From DASPWV01 sp046727855 (GTDB taxonomy: Bacteria > Acidobacteriota > Vicinamibacteria > Vicinamibacterales > UBA2999), in the NCBI GenBank assembly GCA_046727855.1, contig JBKPDL010000119.1, forward strand, positions 1 through 19,612: a DNA stretch of 19,612 bases, read 5' to 3'. Below, in pieces: positions 9,115 to 17,906 of this stretch (positions are counted from its first letter, which is position 1; every line of letters starts with the position of its first letter). The translations under genes were made by a program, and so were the position numbers. The notes under the pieces are model-generated. The model made no database searches and was not told the origin of the DNA. It saw only the letters and a list, made by a program, of their open reading frames with translations.

Positions 9115-12100
9115 GCCGCTCCTCGACTCACGCACGCACGCTCGGCACACGTCGCTTTGCCGGTATCGTCTGGTTTGAGCTGCGATATTACCTGCGGCAC
9201 ATCTCGACCTATCTCTACTTCGCGATCTTCGCGACGATCGCGTTTCTGGTGATTAACGCCATCGGCGGTGCGTGGGAAAGCGTCAACATGGCTGTCGGCG
9301 GCAGCGGCGGCAACGTTCACGTCAATTCGCCTTACATTGTCGCCGTCGTCGCCGGTGTGACCAGTCTGTTTGGCGTGCTTGTGACGGCAGCGCTGCTTGG
9401 AAACGCCGTTTATCGCGACTACGAAGCGGGCATTCACCCGTTGTTCTTCACGACTCCGGTGTCGCGGCTCGCGTATTTAGGCGGGCGCTTCACCGGCGCG
9501 ATGATCGTTGCCGCGTTCGTCTTTCTCAGCATTCCGCTCGGCATCATGGCCGGCAGTCTGATGCCTTATCTCGATCCAGCGCGTTTTGGCGAGTTCCGAG
9601 CGATCACATTCTTTCATCCGTACTTCGTGTTGATTCTCCCCAACCTGATCTTCACCGGCGCGATCTTCTTTGCGCTGGCAGCGGTCACGCGCCAGATGAT
9701 GCCCAACTACCTGGGCGCCGCGCTCCTGCTCGTTGGCTACCTGTTAGCGGGCAATTTGACGCGCGACATCGAGAACGAACGACTCGCCGGCCTTCTCGAT
9801 CCGTTCGGCCTCAACGCCTTCGAACTCGCGACGAAGTACTGGACTGCGGCTGAAAAGAACACCTCGCTCATAGCGCTCAGCGGCGAGTTCCTATCCAACC
9901 GCCTGCTGTGGATGGCGGTCGGCGGCGCGATCTTCGCGCTCGCGTTCGCGCGATTCCGGTTTTCTCACGATACCGGCCAGCGCCGCTGGAGAAAGAGACG
10001 GCTCGCCGACGCGGCGGAATCAGCGGCGTCCTATGCCGCGCCCGCGCGGCTGCAGGTGGCTCCGGTATCGCGTCACTTCGCGTTCGGCGCTCAGCTGCAA
10101 CAGTATCTCTCGCTGACGAAGCGCTCGTTCTGGAGCATCGTCGCGAATCGTTATTTCTTTGCCATTCTCGCGTCGGGGCTGCTCTTTCTGGTGTTCAGCG
10201 CGAGTCAGGTCGGCAAGTTGTATGGCACGACCACGTGGCCTGTGACATACGAAGTGCTCGAAGTCCTCGGCGGCACGTTCGCGATTTTCGTGCTGATCAT
10301 CATCACGTTCTACGCCGGCGATCTGGTGTGGCGTGAGCGCGACGCGGCGATGGACCAGGTTCAGGATGCCATGCCGCTGCCCAACTGGGTGCCGTTTGCC
10401 GCCAAGTTCACGGCGCTCGTGTTGATGGTCGCCGTGCTGCAGGGCGTCATTCTCCTGGCCGGCGTGTTGACGCAGGCGTTCAAGGGCTACACGAACTTCG
10501 AGCTCGATCTTTACTTCAAGTACCTTTTTGGGCTGCAGTTCGCCGATTACGTGCTGCTCGTCGCGCTTGTCCTCCTTGTTCATGTGCTCGCCAATCACAA
10601 GTACATGGGTCACTTGATCGTGGTCTTGTACTTCGTCTTCGGCACGTTCATGGGCCAGCTGGGGCTCGAACACAACCTGTATCAGTACGGTGCTGATGGC
10701 GGGACGACATATTCGGATATGAACCGGTTCGGCCCGTATCTGAAGCCGTTCTGGTGGTTCAAAGCCTACTGGGCCGGGTGGGCGCTGCTCTTCGCTGTGG
10801 TCAGCAATCTGTTTTGGATTCGCGGCCAGGAGCTCGGCGGCAAGTGGCGGCTCCAGTTGGCGCGGTTGCGCGTTGGCCGGTCGAGTCTGGCAACGTCGGT
10901 GATTGCGGGCACGGTGATCGCGGGTGCCGGCGGCTTCATCTTCTACAACACGAACGTGCTCAACGTATACCGCACGACTCACGATCGCGAGCGTGCGAGT
11001 GTCGACTACGAGCGGCGCTATAAACAGTACGAGACGCTGGCGCAGCTGCGGATCACCGGCGTGCGAGTGAACGTCGACTTGTTCCCGAACGATCAGAACG
11101 TTCTGGTGCGCGGAACGTATCGACTCGTCAATCGGACCACAACGCCGATTACTGCAGTCCATGTGCGAATCGCACCGGAAGCGGAAATCCGCGGCGTGGA
11201 GTTCAGCGTGCCGGTGACGGAGCAGCAGTCGAATGCCGAGCGCGGATATTACATCTACGCGCTGACAACGCCGATGCAGCCGGACCAGGACATCCAGCTG
11301 CGATTCAATCTCGCCTACATCACGCGCGGTTTCCAGAACGAAATCTCGAACACGCAGGTCGTGGAGAACGGCACCTTCGTGAACAGCGCGATCATGCCTG
11401 CGCTCGGCTACGATTCGCGCGGCGAGCTCTCGGACGACGCGACGCGGCGCAAATACGGATTGCCGCCGAAAGAGCGGATGGCGCCGCTCGACGACGAAGC
11501 GGCACGGCGCAACAACTACATCTCATCGGACGCCGACTGGGTCGACTTCGAGGCGACGGTCAGCACGTCGTCCGATCAAATCGCGCTTGCCCCCGGATAT
11601 CTGCAGCGCGAGTGGACGGAAGGCAACCGCCATTATTTTCATTACAAGATGGACGCGCCGATCCTGCACTTCTACTCATTCCTGTCTGCGCGCTATGCCA
11701 TCAAGCGGGATCGATGGCGAGGACCCGCCGGCGAGGACGTCGCGATCGAGATTTATCACCATCCCGGTCACGAGTACAACATCGATCGCATGATCGACGC
11801 CGTCAAGAAGTCGCTCGCGTACTTCACCGCCAATTTCGGCCCGTATCAGCATCGTCAAGTGCGGATTCTGGAGTTCCCGCGCTACGCGCGCTTCGCGCAG
11901 TCGTTTCCCAACACGATTCCGTATTCGGAGTCGATCGGTTTTATCGCGCGCGTCGAGAAGGATGAGGACGTCGACTATCCGTTCTATGTGACCGCTCACG
12001 AAGTGGCGCATCAGTGGTGGGCGCATCAGGTCATCGGCGCCAACGTGCAGGGCGCAACCGTGTTGTCCGAGACGCTCGCCCAGTACTCGGCGCTGCAGGT

Positions 12101-12788
12101 GATGGAGCACGAGTACGGCGCCGACCAGATGAAGAAGTTCTTGAAATACGAGCTCGACAACTACCTGACCGGCCGCGCGTTCGAACGCAAGAAAGAGCTG
12201 CCGCTGCTCAAAGTCGAGAATCAACCGTATATCCACTACCGCAAAGGATCGCTGGCGATGTATGCGCTGCGCGATTACATCGGTGAAGACAAGCTCAATG
12301 CCGCACTGAAGCAGTTTGTCACCGACAAGAAGTTTCAACCGCCGCCGTATACGACATCGCGCGAGCTGCTCGACTATCTGCGCAAGGCGTCGCCGGCCAA
12401 TTTGCAGTACGTGCTCGACGATCTGTTCGAACACATTACGCTCTACGACAACCGCACGAGAGAAGCGAGTTTCAGCCGCACGCCGGACGGCAGGTACCTC
12501 GTGACCATCGATATGGAAGCCAGGAAATTCCAGGCCGACGACATCGGCAATGAGAAGGAAGTCGCCATGAACGACCTGATCGACGTCGGCGTGTTTGCGC
12601 CGGCGGAGAAGGGAAAGAGCGGCGAGGGCAAGCCGCTCTACTTCGCGAAACACCGTATCGCGTCAGGCGCTCAGCGTCTTGACGTGGTCGTCGACCAGGA
12701 ACCGGCGCGGGCCGGGATCGACCCGTATCACAAACTGATCGATCGGGTCACGCGGGACAATACCGTCCCGATCCGGCAGCCATCGTGA
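9111..12788 (+). CDS. ABC-2 permease fused to M1-family metallopeptidase
   Basis: 1225 residues. The first ~600 hold two ABC-2-type membrane blocks (hydrophobic segments from about 27-50 onward, resuming near 345 and running to about 570), and another helix occurs near 598-615. After that comes a large extracytoplasmic M1-like domain. The zinc motif HEVAH is at 963-967, with a third ligand candidate Glu987 in LSETLAQYS. The spacing after HEVAH is 19 residues, one more than the 18 usual in M1 enzymes. IHYRKGSLAMYALRDYIG near 1043 matches the catalytic-Tyr helix region. The exopeptidase GAMEN motif is not seen; NTIPYSESIGF lies where it would be expected. Such permease/M1 fusions are known. The fusion suggests that the transported or membrane-held polypeptide is trimmed on the outer face, but activity and substrate are inference. 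Translationally coupled to the ATPase (ATGA, 9111). Confidence 0.9.
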   Translation: MSRSSTHARTLGTRRFAGIVWFELRYYLRHISTYLYFAIFATIAFLVINAIGGAWESVNMAVGGSGGNVHVNSPYIVAVVAGVTSLFGVLVTAALLGNAVYRDYEAGIHPLFFTTPVSRLAYLGGRFTGAMIVAAFVFLSIPLGIMAGSLMPYLDPARFGEFRAITFFHPYFVLILPNLIFTGAIFFALAAVTRQMMPNYLGAALLLVGYLLAGNLTRDIENERLAGLLDPFGLNAFELATKYWTAAEKNTSLIALSGEFLSNRLLWMAVGGAIFALAFARFRFSHDTGQRRWRKRRLADAAESAASYAAPARLQVAPVSRHFAFGAQLQQYLSLTKRSFWSIVANRYFFAILASGLLFLVFSASQVGKLYGTTTWPVTYEVLEVLGGTFAIFVLIIITFYAGDLVWRERDAAMDQVQDAMPLPNWVPFAAKFTALVLMVAVLQGVILLAGVLTQAFKGYTNFELDLYFKYLFGLQFADYVLLVALVLLVHVLANHKYMGHLIVVLYFVFGTFMGQLGLEHNLYQYGADGGTTYSDMNRFGPYLKPFWWFKAYWAGWALLFAVVSNLFWIRGQELGGKWRLQLARLRVGRSSLATSVIAGTVIAGAGGFIFYNTNVLNVYRTTHDRERASVDYERRYKQYETLAQLRITGVRVNVDLFPNDQNVLVRGTYRLVNRTTTPITAVHVRIAPEAEIRGVEFSVPVTEQQSNAERGYYIYALTTPMQPDQDIQLRFNLAYITRGFQNEISNTQVVENGTFVNSAIMPALGYDSRGELSDDATRRKYGLPPKERMAPLDDEAARRNNYISSDADWVDFEATVSTSSDQIALAPGYLQREWTEGNRHYFHYKMDAPILHFYSFLSARYAIKRDRWRGPAGEDVAIEIYHHPGHEYNIDRMIDAVKKSLAYFTANFGPYQHRQVRILEFPRYARFAQSFPNTIPYSESIGFIARVEKDEDVDYPFYVTAHEVAHQWWAHQVIGANVQGATVLSETLAQYSALQVMEHEYGADQMKKFLKYELDNYLTGRAFERKKELPLLKVENQPYIHYRKGSLAMYALRDYIGEDKLNAALKQFVTDKKFQPPPYTTSRELLDYLRKASPANLQYVLDDLFEHITLYDNRTREASFSRTPDGRYLVTIDMEARKFQADDIGNEKEVAMNDLIDVGVFAPAEKGKSGEGKPLYFAKHRIASGAQRLDVVVDQEPARAGIDPYHKLIDRVTRDNTVPIRQPS

Positions 12789-12871
12789 GCTGATCACCCC
12801 ATCTCGTCCGTCCGATTCCAACCGCGACAAATCCATCACGCGGCGGCGCCCGTAGGACATGTGGAGGTTCT

Positions 12872-14446
12872 ATGAGTCGTTCAAGCGCACGCCTGCTGGC
12901 AGGCCTCACCGTTGCCGTGTGCGCGCTCGGCCTGCAACTGAGCGCGTCGAGTCACCGCGAAGCACCCATTACGGCTCTGGATCACAAGGCCGACATCACC
13001 GACGTCTATGCCTTCAAAAGTTACGGACCGGGCGGTACCGATCGGATCACGATGATCATGTGCGTCGATCCGCTGCTCGATCCGGCGAACGGGCCAAACT
13101 GGTTCCCGTTCGATGACGAGATCCTGTACGAGCTCAAAGTCGACAACAATCATGACGCCCGCGAGGACATCACGTTTCAATTCCGCTTCCAGACGGAGCA
13201 GCGGCTGCCGTCGCTCTTCCAGGTGTACGCCGGCGTCGGTGCCTCCGGCGCATCGGCTCCCTCGAACTCACCCGCCCCGGTCGCGCCGGGAACGTTGCTC
13301 GTTCCGCCTCAGATCACGAGCTTCGATTCACCCGGTTTCGGGCAGCGCCAACGCTACTCGGTGACCGCTTTTGGCGGCAATCGACGCTTTGACCTTTCGC
13401 CGACTGACGGCCGCCGGCTCTTTGCCGTGCCCGTAAACGTGGGGCCGCGAACGATTGACTATCCTGCGGTGTTCGCGCAAGGCATTTTCGATCTGCCTAG
13501 CGGCATCAAAGTGTTCGCCGGCACCACCGACGATCCGTTCTGGATTGACCTGGGCGCGGCGTTCGACACGTTCAATCTGCGCAACACCGTCGCACCCGGC
13601 GTGCTCACCGCGGCACAGGATGCGGCGCTGGAGAACATCGCGCCCGACACGGTCTCGGGCTATGCGGTCAACACCATCGCGATCGAGGTCCCGGTTTCGC
13701 TTCTCACGCGCACTGGACGCGTTGAGCCCGCGACGTCTTCGGCGGCGACGATCGGCGTGTGGGCGACCACCTCACGACCGCGCGTGTCGATCCGGCAGAG
13801 CAACAACGGCGCGCCCGACAGGTCCGGTCTGTTCCGTCAGGTTCAGCGCATGGGCAATCCGCTGATCAACGAGCTCGTCATTGGCACGGGCTCCAAGGAT
13901 CGCTTCAGCATGGACGTGCCGGCAAACGATGCGCAATTTGTCGCGTTCTTCGCGGATCCGGCGCTCCCGCGGGTGCTGAATGCGCTCACCGGCGGCGTGC
14001 TCGCGATTCCTGCGCCGCCGCGGTTCGATTTGCGGCCGCTCGTGCAGTACGTGCCGCCCATCGCAGCCAACGGAACACCGATGGGACCGATCGCCGATGT
14101 GATCCGCATCAACACCGGCGTGCCGGCAACCGCCCCAGGCGCGGCAAGCCGGCTCGGCGTACTCGGCGGCGATCTCGCTGGATTCCCCAACGGCCGGCGC
14201 GTCTTTGACGATGTGGTCGATATCGCGCTTCGCGTCGTGGCGGGGGGTGTACTGGCGGCACCGTTTCCCGGATACAACGCAAACGTGAATGCGCGTCTCG
14301 GCGACGGCGTCAACGTGAACGATGCCGCCTACCTGGCGTCGTTCCCGTACGTCGGCTACTCGCCGAGCGGCCGCGATCGACGTCACATCGATCCGACGGA
14401 GCCTGGCTGCACCGGCGATATGGGTCCGGCATGTCCGCCTGAGTAA
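12872..14446 (+). CDS. Secreted DUF4331 family protein
   Basis: 524 residues. GGAGG five nt before the ATG fixes the start. Residues 1-25 are a signal peptide (LLAGLTVAVCALGLQLSA). The mature N-terminus SSHREAPITALDHKADITDVYAF is the hallmark of DUF4331, and other blocks (TMIMCVDPLLDPANGPNWFPFDD, LYELKVDNNHD) also fit. The family is common in soil bacteria, periplasmic or extracellular, and its function is unknown. The C-terminus ends in TGDMGPACPPE. The TAA stop lies exactly at the left edge of a structured repeat (14445-14589). A secreted TPR gene follows on the same strand after that element, a pairing suggesting shared function (inference). It begins 83 nt after the permease/M1 gene; no terminator is obvious in between. 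Confidence 0.92.
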   Translation: MSRSSARLLAGLTVAVCALGLQLSASSHREAPITALDHKADITDVYAFKSYGPGGTDRITMIMCVDPLLDPANGPNWFPFDDEILYELKVDNNHDAREDITFQFRFQTEQRLPSLFQVYAGVGASGASAPSNSPAPVAPGTLLVPPQITSFDSPGFGQRQRYSVTAFGGNRRFDLSPTDGRRLFAVPVNVGPRTIDYPAVFAQGIFDLPSGIKVFAGTTDDPFWIDLGAAFDTFNLRNTVAPGVLTAAQDAALENIAPDTVSGYAVNTIAIEVPVSLLTRTGRVEPATSSAATIGVWATTSRPRVSIRQSNNGAPDRSGLFRQVQRMGNPLINELVIGTGSKDRFSMDVPANDAQFVAFFADPALPRVLNALTGGVLAIPAPPRFDLRPLVQYVPPIAANGTPMGPIADVIRINTGVPATAPGAASRLGVLGGDLAGFPNGRRVFDDVVDIALRVVAGGVLAAPFPGYNANVNARLGDGVNVNDAAYLASFPYVGYSPSGRDRRHIDPTEPGCTGDMGPACPPE

Positions 14447-14589
14447 CTAGCCAAGGGCTCTGCCCTTGGTATCCATTTGGTTAAGCCCTTGGCTAGTTCT
14501 TATTACTCTTGGCGCGCTCCGCGCGCCTAGCCCGTTATGCGGGCGAACAACGGGTACAACATTCTTTTTTGAGGCCGCATAACGGGCTA
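14445..14589 (+). repeat. Structured repeat element, copy 1 (three perfect stems)
   Basis: Stem 1 pairs AACTAGCCAAGGGCT (14445-14459) with AGCCCTTGGCTAGTT (14484-14498). Stem 2 is GGCGCGC-TCC-GCGCGCC (14511-14527). Stem 3 pairs TAGCCCGTTATGCGG (14528-14542) with CCGCATAACGGGCTA (14575-14589) around a loop holding CAACGGGTACAACATTC. A second copy starts at 19473. In stem 1 the innermost pair is T-A here and C-G there. The element overlaps the DUF4331 stop codon and ends 39 nt before the TPR start, so it might also terminate or regulate transcription. No protein is encoded in it. Confidence 0.9.
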
Positions 14590-14628
14590 AGCAGCCAATC
14601 CCGGTTCATCAAGGACGTGGAGGTCACA

Positions 14629-15945
14629 ATGGCTCGATCGGGTTTGCTTCTTCTTCTCATCTGTGCGCTCGTGGCTGCAACAGGACTCACGCCGCTTGAC
14701 GCGCAAGTGCCGGCGGCATCGTCTCCGGCGGCCGCACTATTCAGCACCCGCGACACGGCAGCGGGATCGCCGGCCGCACGTCGTGTCGAGGCCGCGCGCA
14801 AAGCGATCGCTCGCGATGCAACTCGGAGCGACATGTGGAACGAACTGGCACTTGCGCTGGCGCGTCGCGCGCGCGAGACCGCCGATCCGTCGTATTACCG
14901 CGAAGCGTGGCAAGCAACCGAGAAATCGCTGCAGCTCGAGCCCGGCAATCTCGAGGCCAAAAAGCTGCAGATCTGGATTCTGCTCGGGCAGCACGAGTTT
15001 GCACGAGCGGTCGAAGCTGCCGAGCAGCTGAACAAGAGCGTGCCGGACGACGTACTTGTTTACGGATTTCTCGCGGATGGGTACGCTGAGCTCGGACGTT
15101 ACGACAAGGCGGAGGCTGCGGCGCAATGGATGCTTGACATGCGGCCGGGCAGCGTGCCTGGACTCACGCGTGCGGCTCATCTCCGTGAGCTTTTCGGCGA
15201 TCACAGCGGCGCCGTGGAGTTCATGGATGCCGCATACCGGAGAACAGCCGACGGTGAAGTCGAAGATCGCGCCTGGATCCTGACGCAGATCGCGCATCTA
15301 TCGCTTCTCACGTGCAGGACGGCGGCCGCGGAGCAACTGTTGAGCGACGCGCTCGCGCTCTTTCCCGACTATCACTACGCGCTGGCGCAGCTCGCCGACG
15401 TCAGGCTCCAGCAGGGCCGTGTCGCGGACGCCGTGACCGTGCGCGAGCGGCACTACGCCGCGGCGCCCCATCCGGAAAACCAGTTCGAGCTCGGTGTCGC
15501 GCTCGCCCGCGCCGGCCGCGATGCCGAGGCACAGGCGGCATGGAATGCGTTCGAAGTCGCCGCCCGCCGGGAAATGGCGAACTGGGACAACGCCAACATC
15601 GAGCTGGTGTACTACTACGCGGACCACGCCGCCCGCCCGGCGGAGGCGTTGACCATTGCCGAACGCGATGCGTCGCGACGTCAGGACGTGCGCACGCTCG
15701 AAGCCCTGGCGTGGGCGCTGCACAAGAATGGCCGGTCGCGCGAGGCGCTCACGGAGATGAAAAAGGTGCTGGCTGTCGGCGTCAGGAGCCCGGTCACCTT
15801 TTATCGCGCGGGCGCGATCGCGGCGGCCGCCGGTGCGGCCAACGACACGCGCGCTTACCTTGAACAGTCGTTGTCCGGCTGTGATGCGTCAGTGGTCGCT
15901 GAATCGGCGCGGAGCCTTTTGCGAGAGCTGAGGACGGATCGCTGA
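14629..15945 (+). CDS. Secreted tetratricopeptide repeat protein
   Basis: 438 residues from ATG 14629, chosen because GGAGG lies six nt upstream and a signal peptide follows directly (LLLLLICALVAATGLTPLDA, cleavage near residue 25). A longer in-frame reading would begin inside the structured repeat and is rejected. The mature protein is alpha-helical with degenerate TPR units, for example SDMWNELALALARRARE, NLEAKKLQIWILLGQHEF, DDVLVYGFLADGYAELGRYDKAE, HYALAQLADVRLQQGRVADA and ALAWALHKNGRSREALTEM. TPR proteins mediate protein-protein contacts; there is no catalytic motif. It sits just downstream of the DUF4331 gene, so it may bind that protein in the periplasm (inference). The 3' end runs into a low-complexity inverted array at 15950. 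Confidence 0.87.
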   Translation: MARSGLLLLLICALVAATGLTPLDAQVPAASSPAAALFSTRDTAAGSPAARRVEAARKAIARDATRSDMWNELALALARRARETADPSYYREAWQATEKSLQLEPGNLEAKKLQIWILLGQHEFARAVEAAEQLNKSVPDDVLVYGFLADGYAELGRYDKAEAAAQWMLDMRPGSVPGLTRAAHLRELFGDHSGAVEFMDAAYRRTADGEVEDRAWILTQIAHLSLLTCRTAAAEQLLSDALALFPDYHYALAQLADVRLQQGRVADAVTVRERHYAAAPHPENQFELGVALARAGRDAEAQAAWNAFEVAARREMANWDNANIELVYYYADHAARPAEALTIAERDASRRQDVRTLEALAWALHKNGRSREALTEMKKVLAVGVRSPVTFYRAGAIAAAAGAANDTRAYLEQSLSGCDASVVAESARSLLRELRTDR

Positions 15946-15949
15946 CTGC

Positions 15950-16134
15950 GATGTCGCGACGTGGTGATGTGGCGATGTGATGTCACGATGTGAAATCTCG
16001 TGATGTGTCTGTCGATGTTGTGATGTGATGGGGCGATGTGATGTCGCGATGCTTCACATCGCGACATCGTTAGACCCCATCGCCACATCGATACATCTCA
16101 CATCACATCGCCACATCGCCACGTCGCCACATCG
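15950..16134. repeat. Inverted array of short GATGTG/CACATC repeats between convergent genes
   Basis: The left half (about 15950-16051) is built from variants of GTGGCGATGTGATGTC with a period of roughly 9 bp. The right half (about 16057-16134) is built from the complementary form, such as CATCACATCGCCACATCGCC. The whole could fold into one long imperfect hairpin, with a perfect 12-bp stem at its tip. It fills nearly all of the gap between the TPR gene and the convergent gene at 16150. Confidence 0.85.
16040..16068. terminator. Perfect 12-bp hairpin between convergent genes, possible bidirectional terminator
   Basis: GATGTCGCGATG (16040-16051) and CATCGCGACATC (16057-16068) pair perfectly around the 5-nt loop CTTCA. 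Position between the 3' ends of two convergent genes fits termination. There is no T-tract on either strand, so a classic intrinsic terminator is not proven. Confidence 0.4.
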
Positions 16135-16149
16135 AACAGTTCGAGCGGT

Positions 16150-16821
16150 CTACTTCTTCGCTGCTTTCTGCGTGACGCGAATCTCGGACGCGTGCAGAGT
16201 GGCTCCCGACTTGGTGTACCTGATGGTCACGCGGTCGCCAGGGGCGATGTAATCGGTGAGCACCAGCTTGCCGCCCCGTGCGCTCGCCGCCGTGCCCGCA
16301 CCCTCGCCAATCACCTTGGTTGTACTGTCGAACGTGAACGTCTGCTTGGAGGTGGCGCCGCCGCCGGCCGAGCCTGAAATAGTGAGCGTGTTGCTAGAAA
16401 GCGAGTCGACGGTGCCACTCGCGCTCTCGGCCTTCTCGGCCGCCTTCTCCTGGGATGTCGATCCGCCACCGGAGCCCGCATCGCGAATGCGGCGAACGCG
16501 CGTTGCGTGCAGTGCGCCGCCGGCTTCGGTGTAGTTCACCTCGACGGCCTCGCCAACCTTAATCAGTTCCGACAGCGATGGTCCGCCTTTGCCCGCCGCC
16601 TCTGCTGTCCGCGACGCCGTACTGCCACCCGTGGCTACCACGGTGGTCTTGGCGTCGACGGTGAACTTCAACTCCTGAGTGCCTGCTTTGACCGTCATCG
16701 AATTGCCCGACATTGCCGTGACGGTGCCGCGGGCGGTCTTTTCCTGAGCGGTCGCCTCAGAGGCAAGCCACCCAACAAGTACAACTGCCGCGAGGGGAAG
16801 TGCACGAACGTAACGTCGCAT
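16150..16821 (-). CDS. Secreted protein with two DUF5666-like beta domains
   Basis: 223 residues. The start at 16821 is preferred because GGAGG lies five nt upstream; the in-frame ATG at 16833 overlaps that site. Residues 1-26 are a signal peptide (ALPLAAVVLVGWLASEATA). Two similar units follow. Unit one (about 30-110) runs from ARGTVTAMSGNSMTVKAG to VGEAVEVNYTEAGGALHATRVRRI. Unit two (about 133-220) runs from ASGTVDSLSSNTLTISG to PGDRVTIRYTKSGATLHASEIRV. The GTV...MTV...GD.V.V.Y...G..LHA pattern resembles DUF5666-type OB-fold beta domains, with the function unknown. A Ser/Gly/Ala-rich linker joins them. Upstream is a large repeat array separating it from the divergent AraC gene. Confidence 0.8.
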   Translation of the reverse strand: MRRYVRALPLAAVVLVGWLASEATAQEKTARGTVTAMSGNSMTVKAGTQELKFTVDAKTTVVATGGSTASRTAEAAGKGGPSLSELIKVGEAVEVNYTEAGGALHATRVRRIRDAGSGGGSTSQEKAAEKAESASGTVDSLSSNTLTISGSAGGGATSKQTFTFDSTTKVIGEGAGTAASARGGKLVLTDYIAPGDRVTIRYTKSGATLHASEIRVTQKAAKK

Positions 16822-16979
16822 ATCGGCCTCCATGCTTGGAATCCCGCAGCCGCAATAAACGGGAATCCGGCGCCGGCAGCATATAGCGACCGCGGCCGTA
16901 AGACGACAAAAATCGACAACTCGCCTGGCGGCCGACATGCGGAGCATCGGCGGGGCGGGCGGGCCGGGGGAGAGGCGTA

Positions 16980-17217
16980 AACAGGGAGATTGGGGAGATC
17001 GGGGAGAGATGGAAACAGGGAGATCGGGGAGATCTGGGAGAGGTGTAAACAGGGAGATCGGGGAGATCGGGGAGAAGTGTAAACAGGGAGATCGGGGAGA
17101 TCGGGGAGAGGTGTAAACAGGGAGATCGGGGAGATCGGGGAGAGGTGAACAGGGAGATCGGGGAGATCGGGGAGAGGTGAACAGGGAGATCAGGGAGATC
17201 GGGGAGACGGGAGAAGG
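16980..17217 (+). repeat. Tandem array A, seven units of about 32-34 bp
   Basis: Each unit begins AACAGGGAGATCGGGGAGAT and continues CGGGGAGAGGTG with an optional TA or TGTA tail. Within a unit, GGGAGATC repeats with an 8-9 bp sub-period. There is no unique spacer between units, so it is not CRISPR. It is strongly purine-rich on this strand. Array B, 36 bp downstream, is made of the complementary theme. Confidence 0.92.
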
Positions 17218-17252
17218 AAAATTGCCGGGCCCCGATCCCGTGAAATTCTCCT

Positions 17253-17410
17253 CTCCCTGATCTCCTGATCTCCCTGTAGCTTTGCTCCCTGATCTCCTGG
17301 TCTCCCCTGTAGCTTTGCTCCCTGATTTCCTGATCTCCCTGTAGCTTTGCTCCCTGATCTCTTGATCTCCCTGTAGATTTGCTCTCTGATCTCCTTGATC
17401 TCCCCGTTCT
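17253..17410 (+). repeat. Tandem array B, about five units of 32-33 bp, complementary in theme to array A
   Basis: Units begin CTCCCTGATCTCCTGATCTC and end CCTGTAGCTTTG; the fifth is diverged and runs to within a few bases of the AraC start. The CTCCCTGATCTCC core is the reverse complement of array A's GGAGATCnGGGAG core, so A and B can pair. The TAGCTTTG tail is found only in B. It lies in the divergent promoter region of the genes at 16150 and 17415. Confidence 0.9.
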
Positions 17411-17414
17411 CCAC

Positions 17415-17849
17415 ATGTTGCTGCGCCACGAAGGATTCCGTCGTCTCTGCCGCGCTCGCGACCTGCTGCGCGAAGTGCGTGACCCCTCGCCGACGATCGA
17501 AGACCTGGCGCGCGAGGTCGGGATCTCACCGTTTCATTTCATCCGTCAGTTCGAGGCGGTGTTCGGAACGACGCCGCATCAGTTTCGCATTCAGGCGCGG
17601 CTCGATCTGGCGAAGCATCTGCTCGCACGCGGCCAGCACTCGGTCACTGACGTCTGCATGGAAATCGGCTTCTCGAGTTTAGGGAGTTTCAGCACGCTCT
17701 TCACGCAACGGATCGGCGAGACACCGTCGGCGTATCGCCGCCGCGTTCGCTCGCTCGTGCAAGTGCCAGGCGCGATGCCCGCGGTGTTGACCCCGGGCTG
17801 CCTGAGTTTGCTGACACAGCTCCCGCCCTCCTCATTTCGCAGTTTTTAA
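17415..17849 (+). CDS. AraC-family transcriptional regulator, DNA-binding domain only
   Basis: 144 residues from ATG 17415. An in-frame ATG at 17379 would add 12 residues encoded by repeat array B, so the later start is preferred, though no good ribosome site is seen for either. Two helix-turn-helix units are present: TIEDLAREVGISPFHFIRQF (27-46), and VTDVCMEIGFSSLGSFSTLF (77-96) followed by GETPSAYRR, the AraC signature. There is no N-terminal ligand-binding domain, so it belongs to the short AraC type. About 30 residues of unclassified tail follow. It is encoded 57 nt before the VOC gene on the same strand, a frequent pairing in which the regulator may control the VOC gene (inference). Its promoter would have to lie in or before repeat arrays A and B. 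Confidence 0.88.
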   Translation: MLLRHEGFRRLCRARDLLREVRDPSPTIEDLAREVGISPFHFIRQFEAVFGTTPHQFRIQARLDLAKHLLARGQHSVTDVCMEIGFSSLGSFSTLFTQRIGETPSAYRRRVRSLVQVPGAMPAVLTPGCLSLLTQLPPSSFRSF

Positions 17850-17906
17850 GAAGCATTGCCCGCGCGATTTGCGGCAGACTGCGGCATGTCAACTCGCGGA
17901 GGGTTC

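Noticed and set aside
14445..14589. Integron attC site
   Set aside because: GTTATGC/GCATAAC and the central GC hairpin resemble attC, but the stems are perfect without extrahelical bases, there is no integron integrase, and housekeeping genes rather than cassettes lie between the copies. Similarity is worth noting, not a call.
16980..17410. Possible CRISPR array because units are 32-34 bp
   Set aside because: Units are adjacent, with no unique spacers, and no cas genes are seen.
16834..17529. Extension of the minus-strand gene at 16150 through the repeat arrays
   Set aside because: It would encode only repeat-derived peptides (SPRSPRSP and REQSYREI types) before the true signal peptide, and GGAGG marks the start at 16821.
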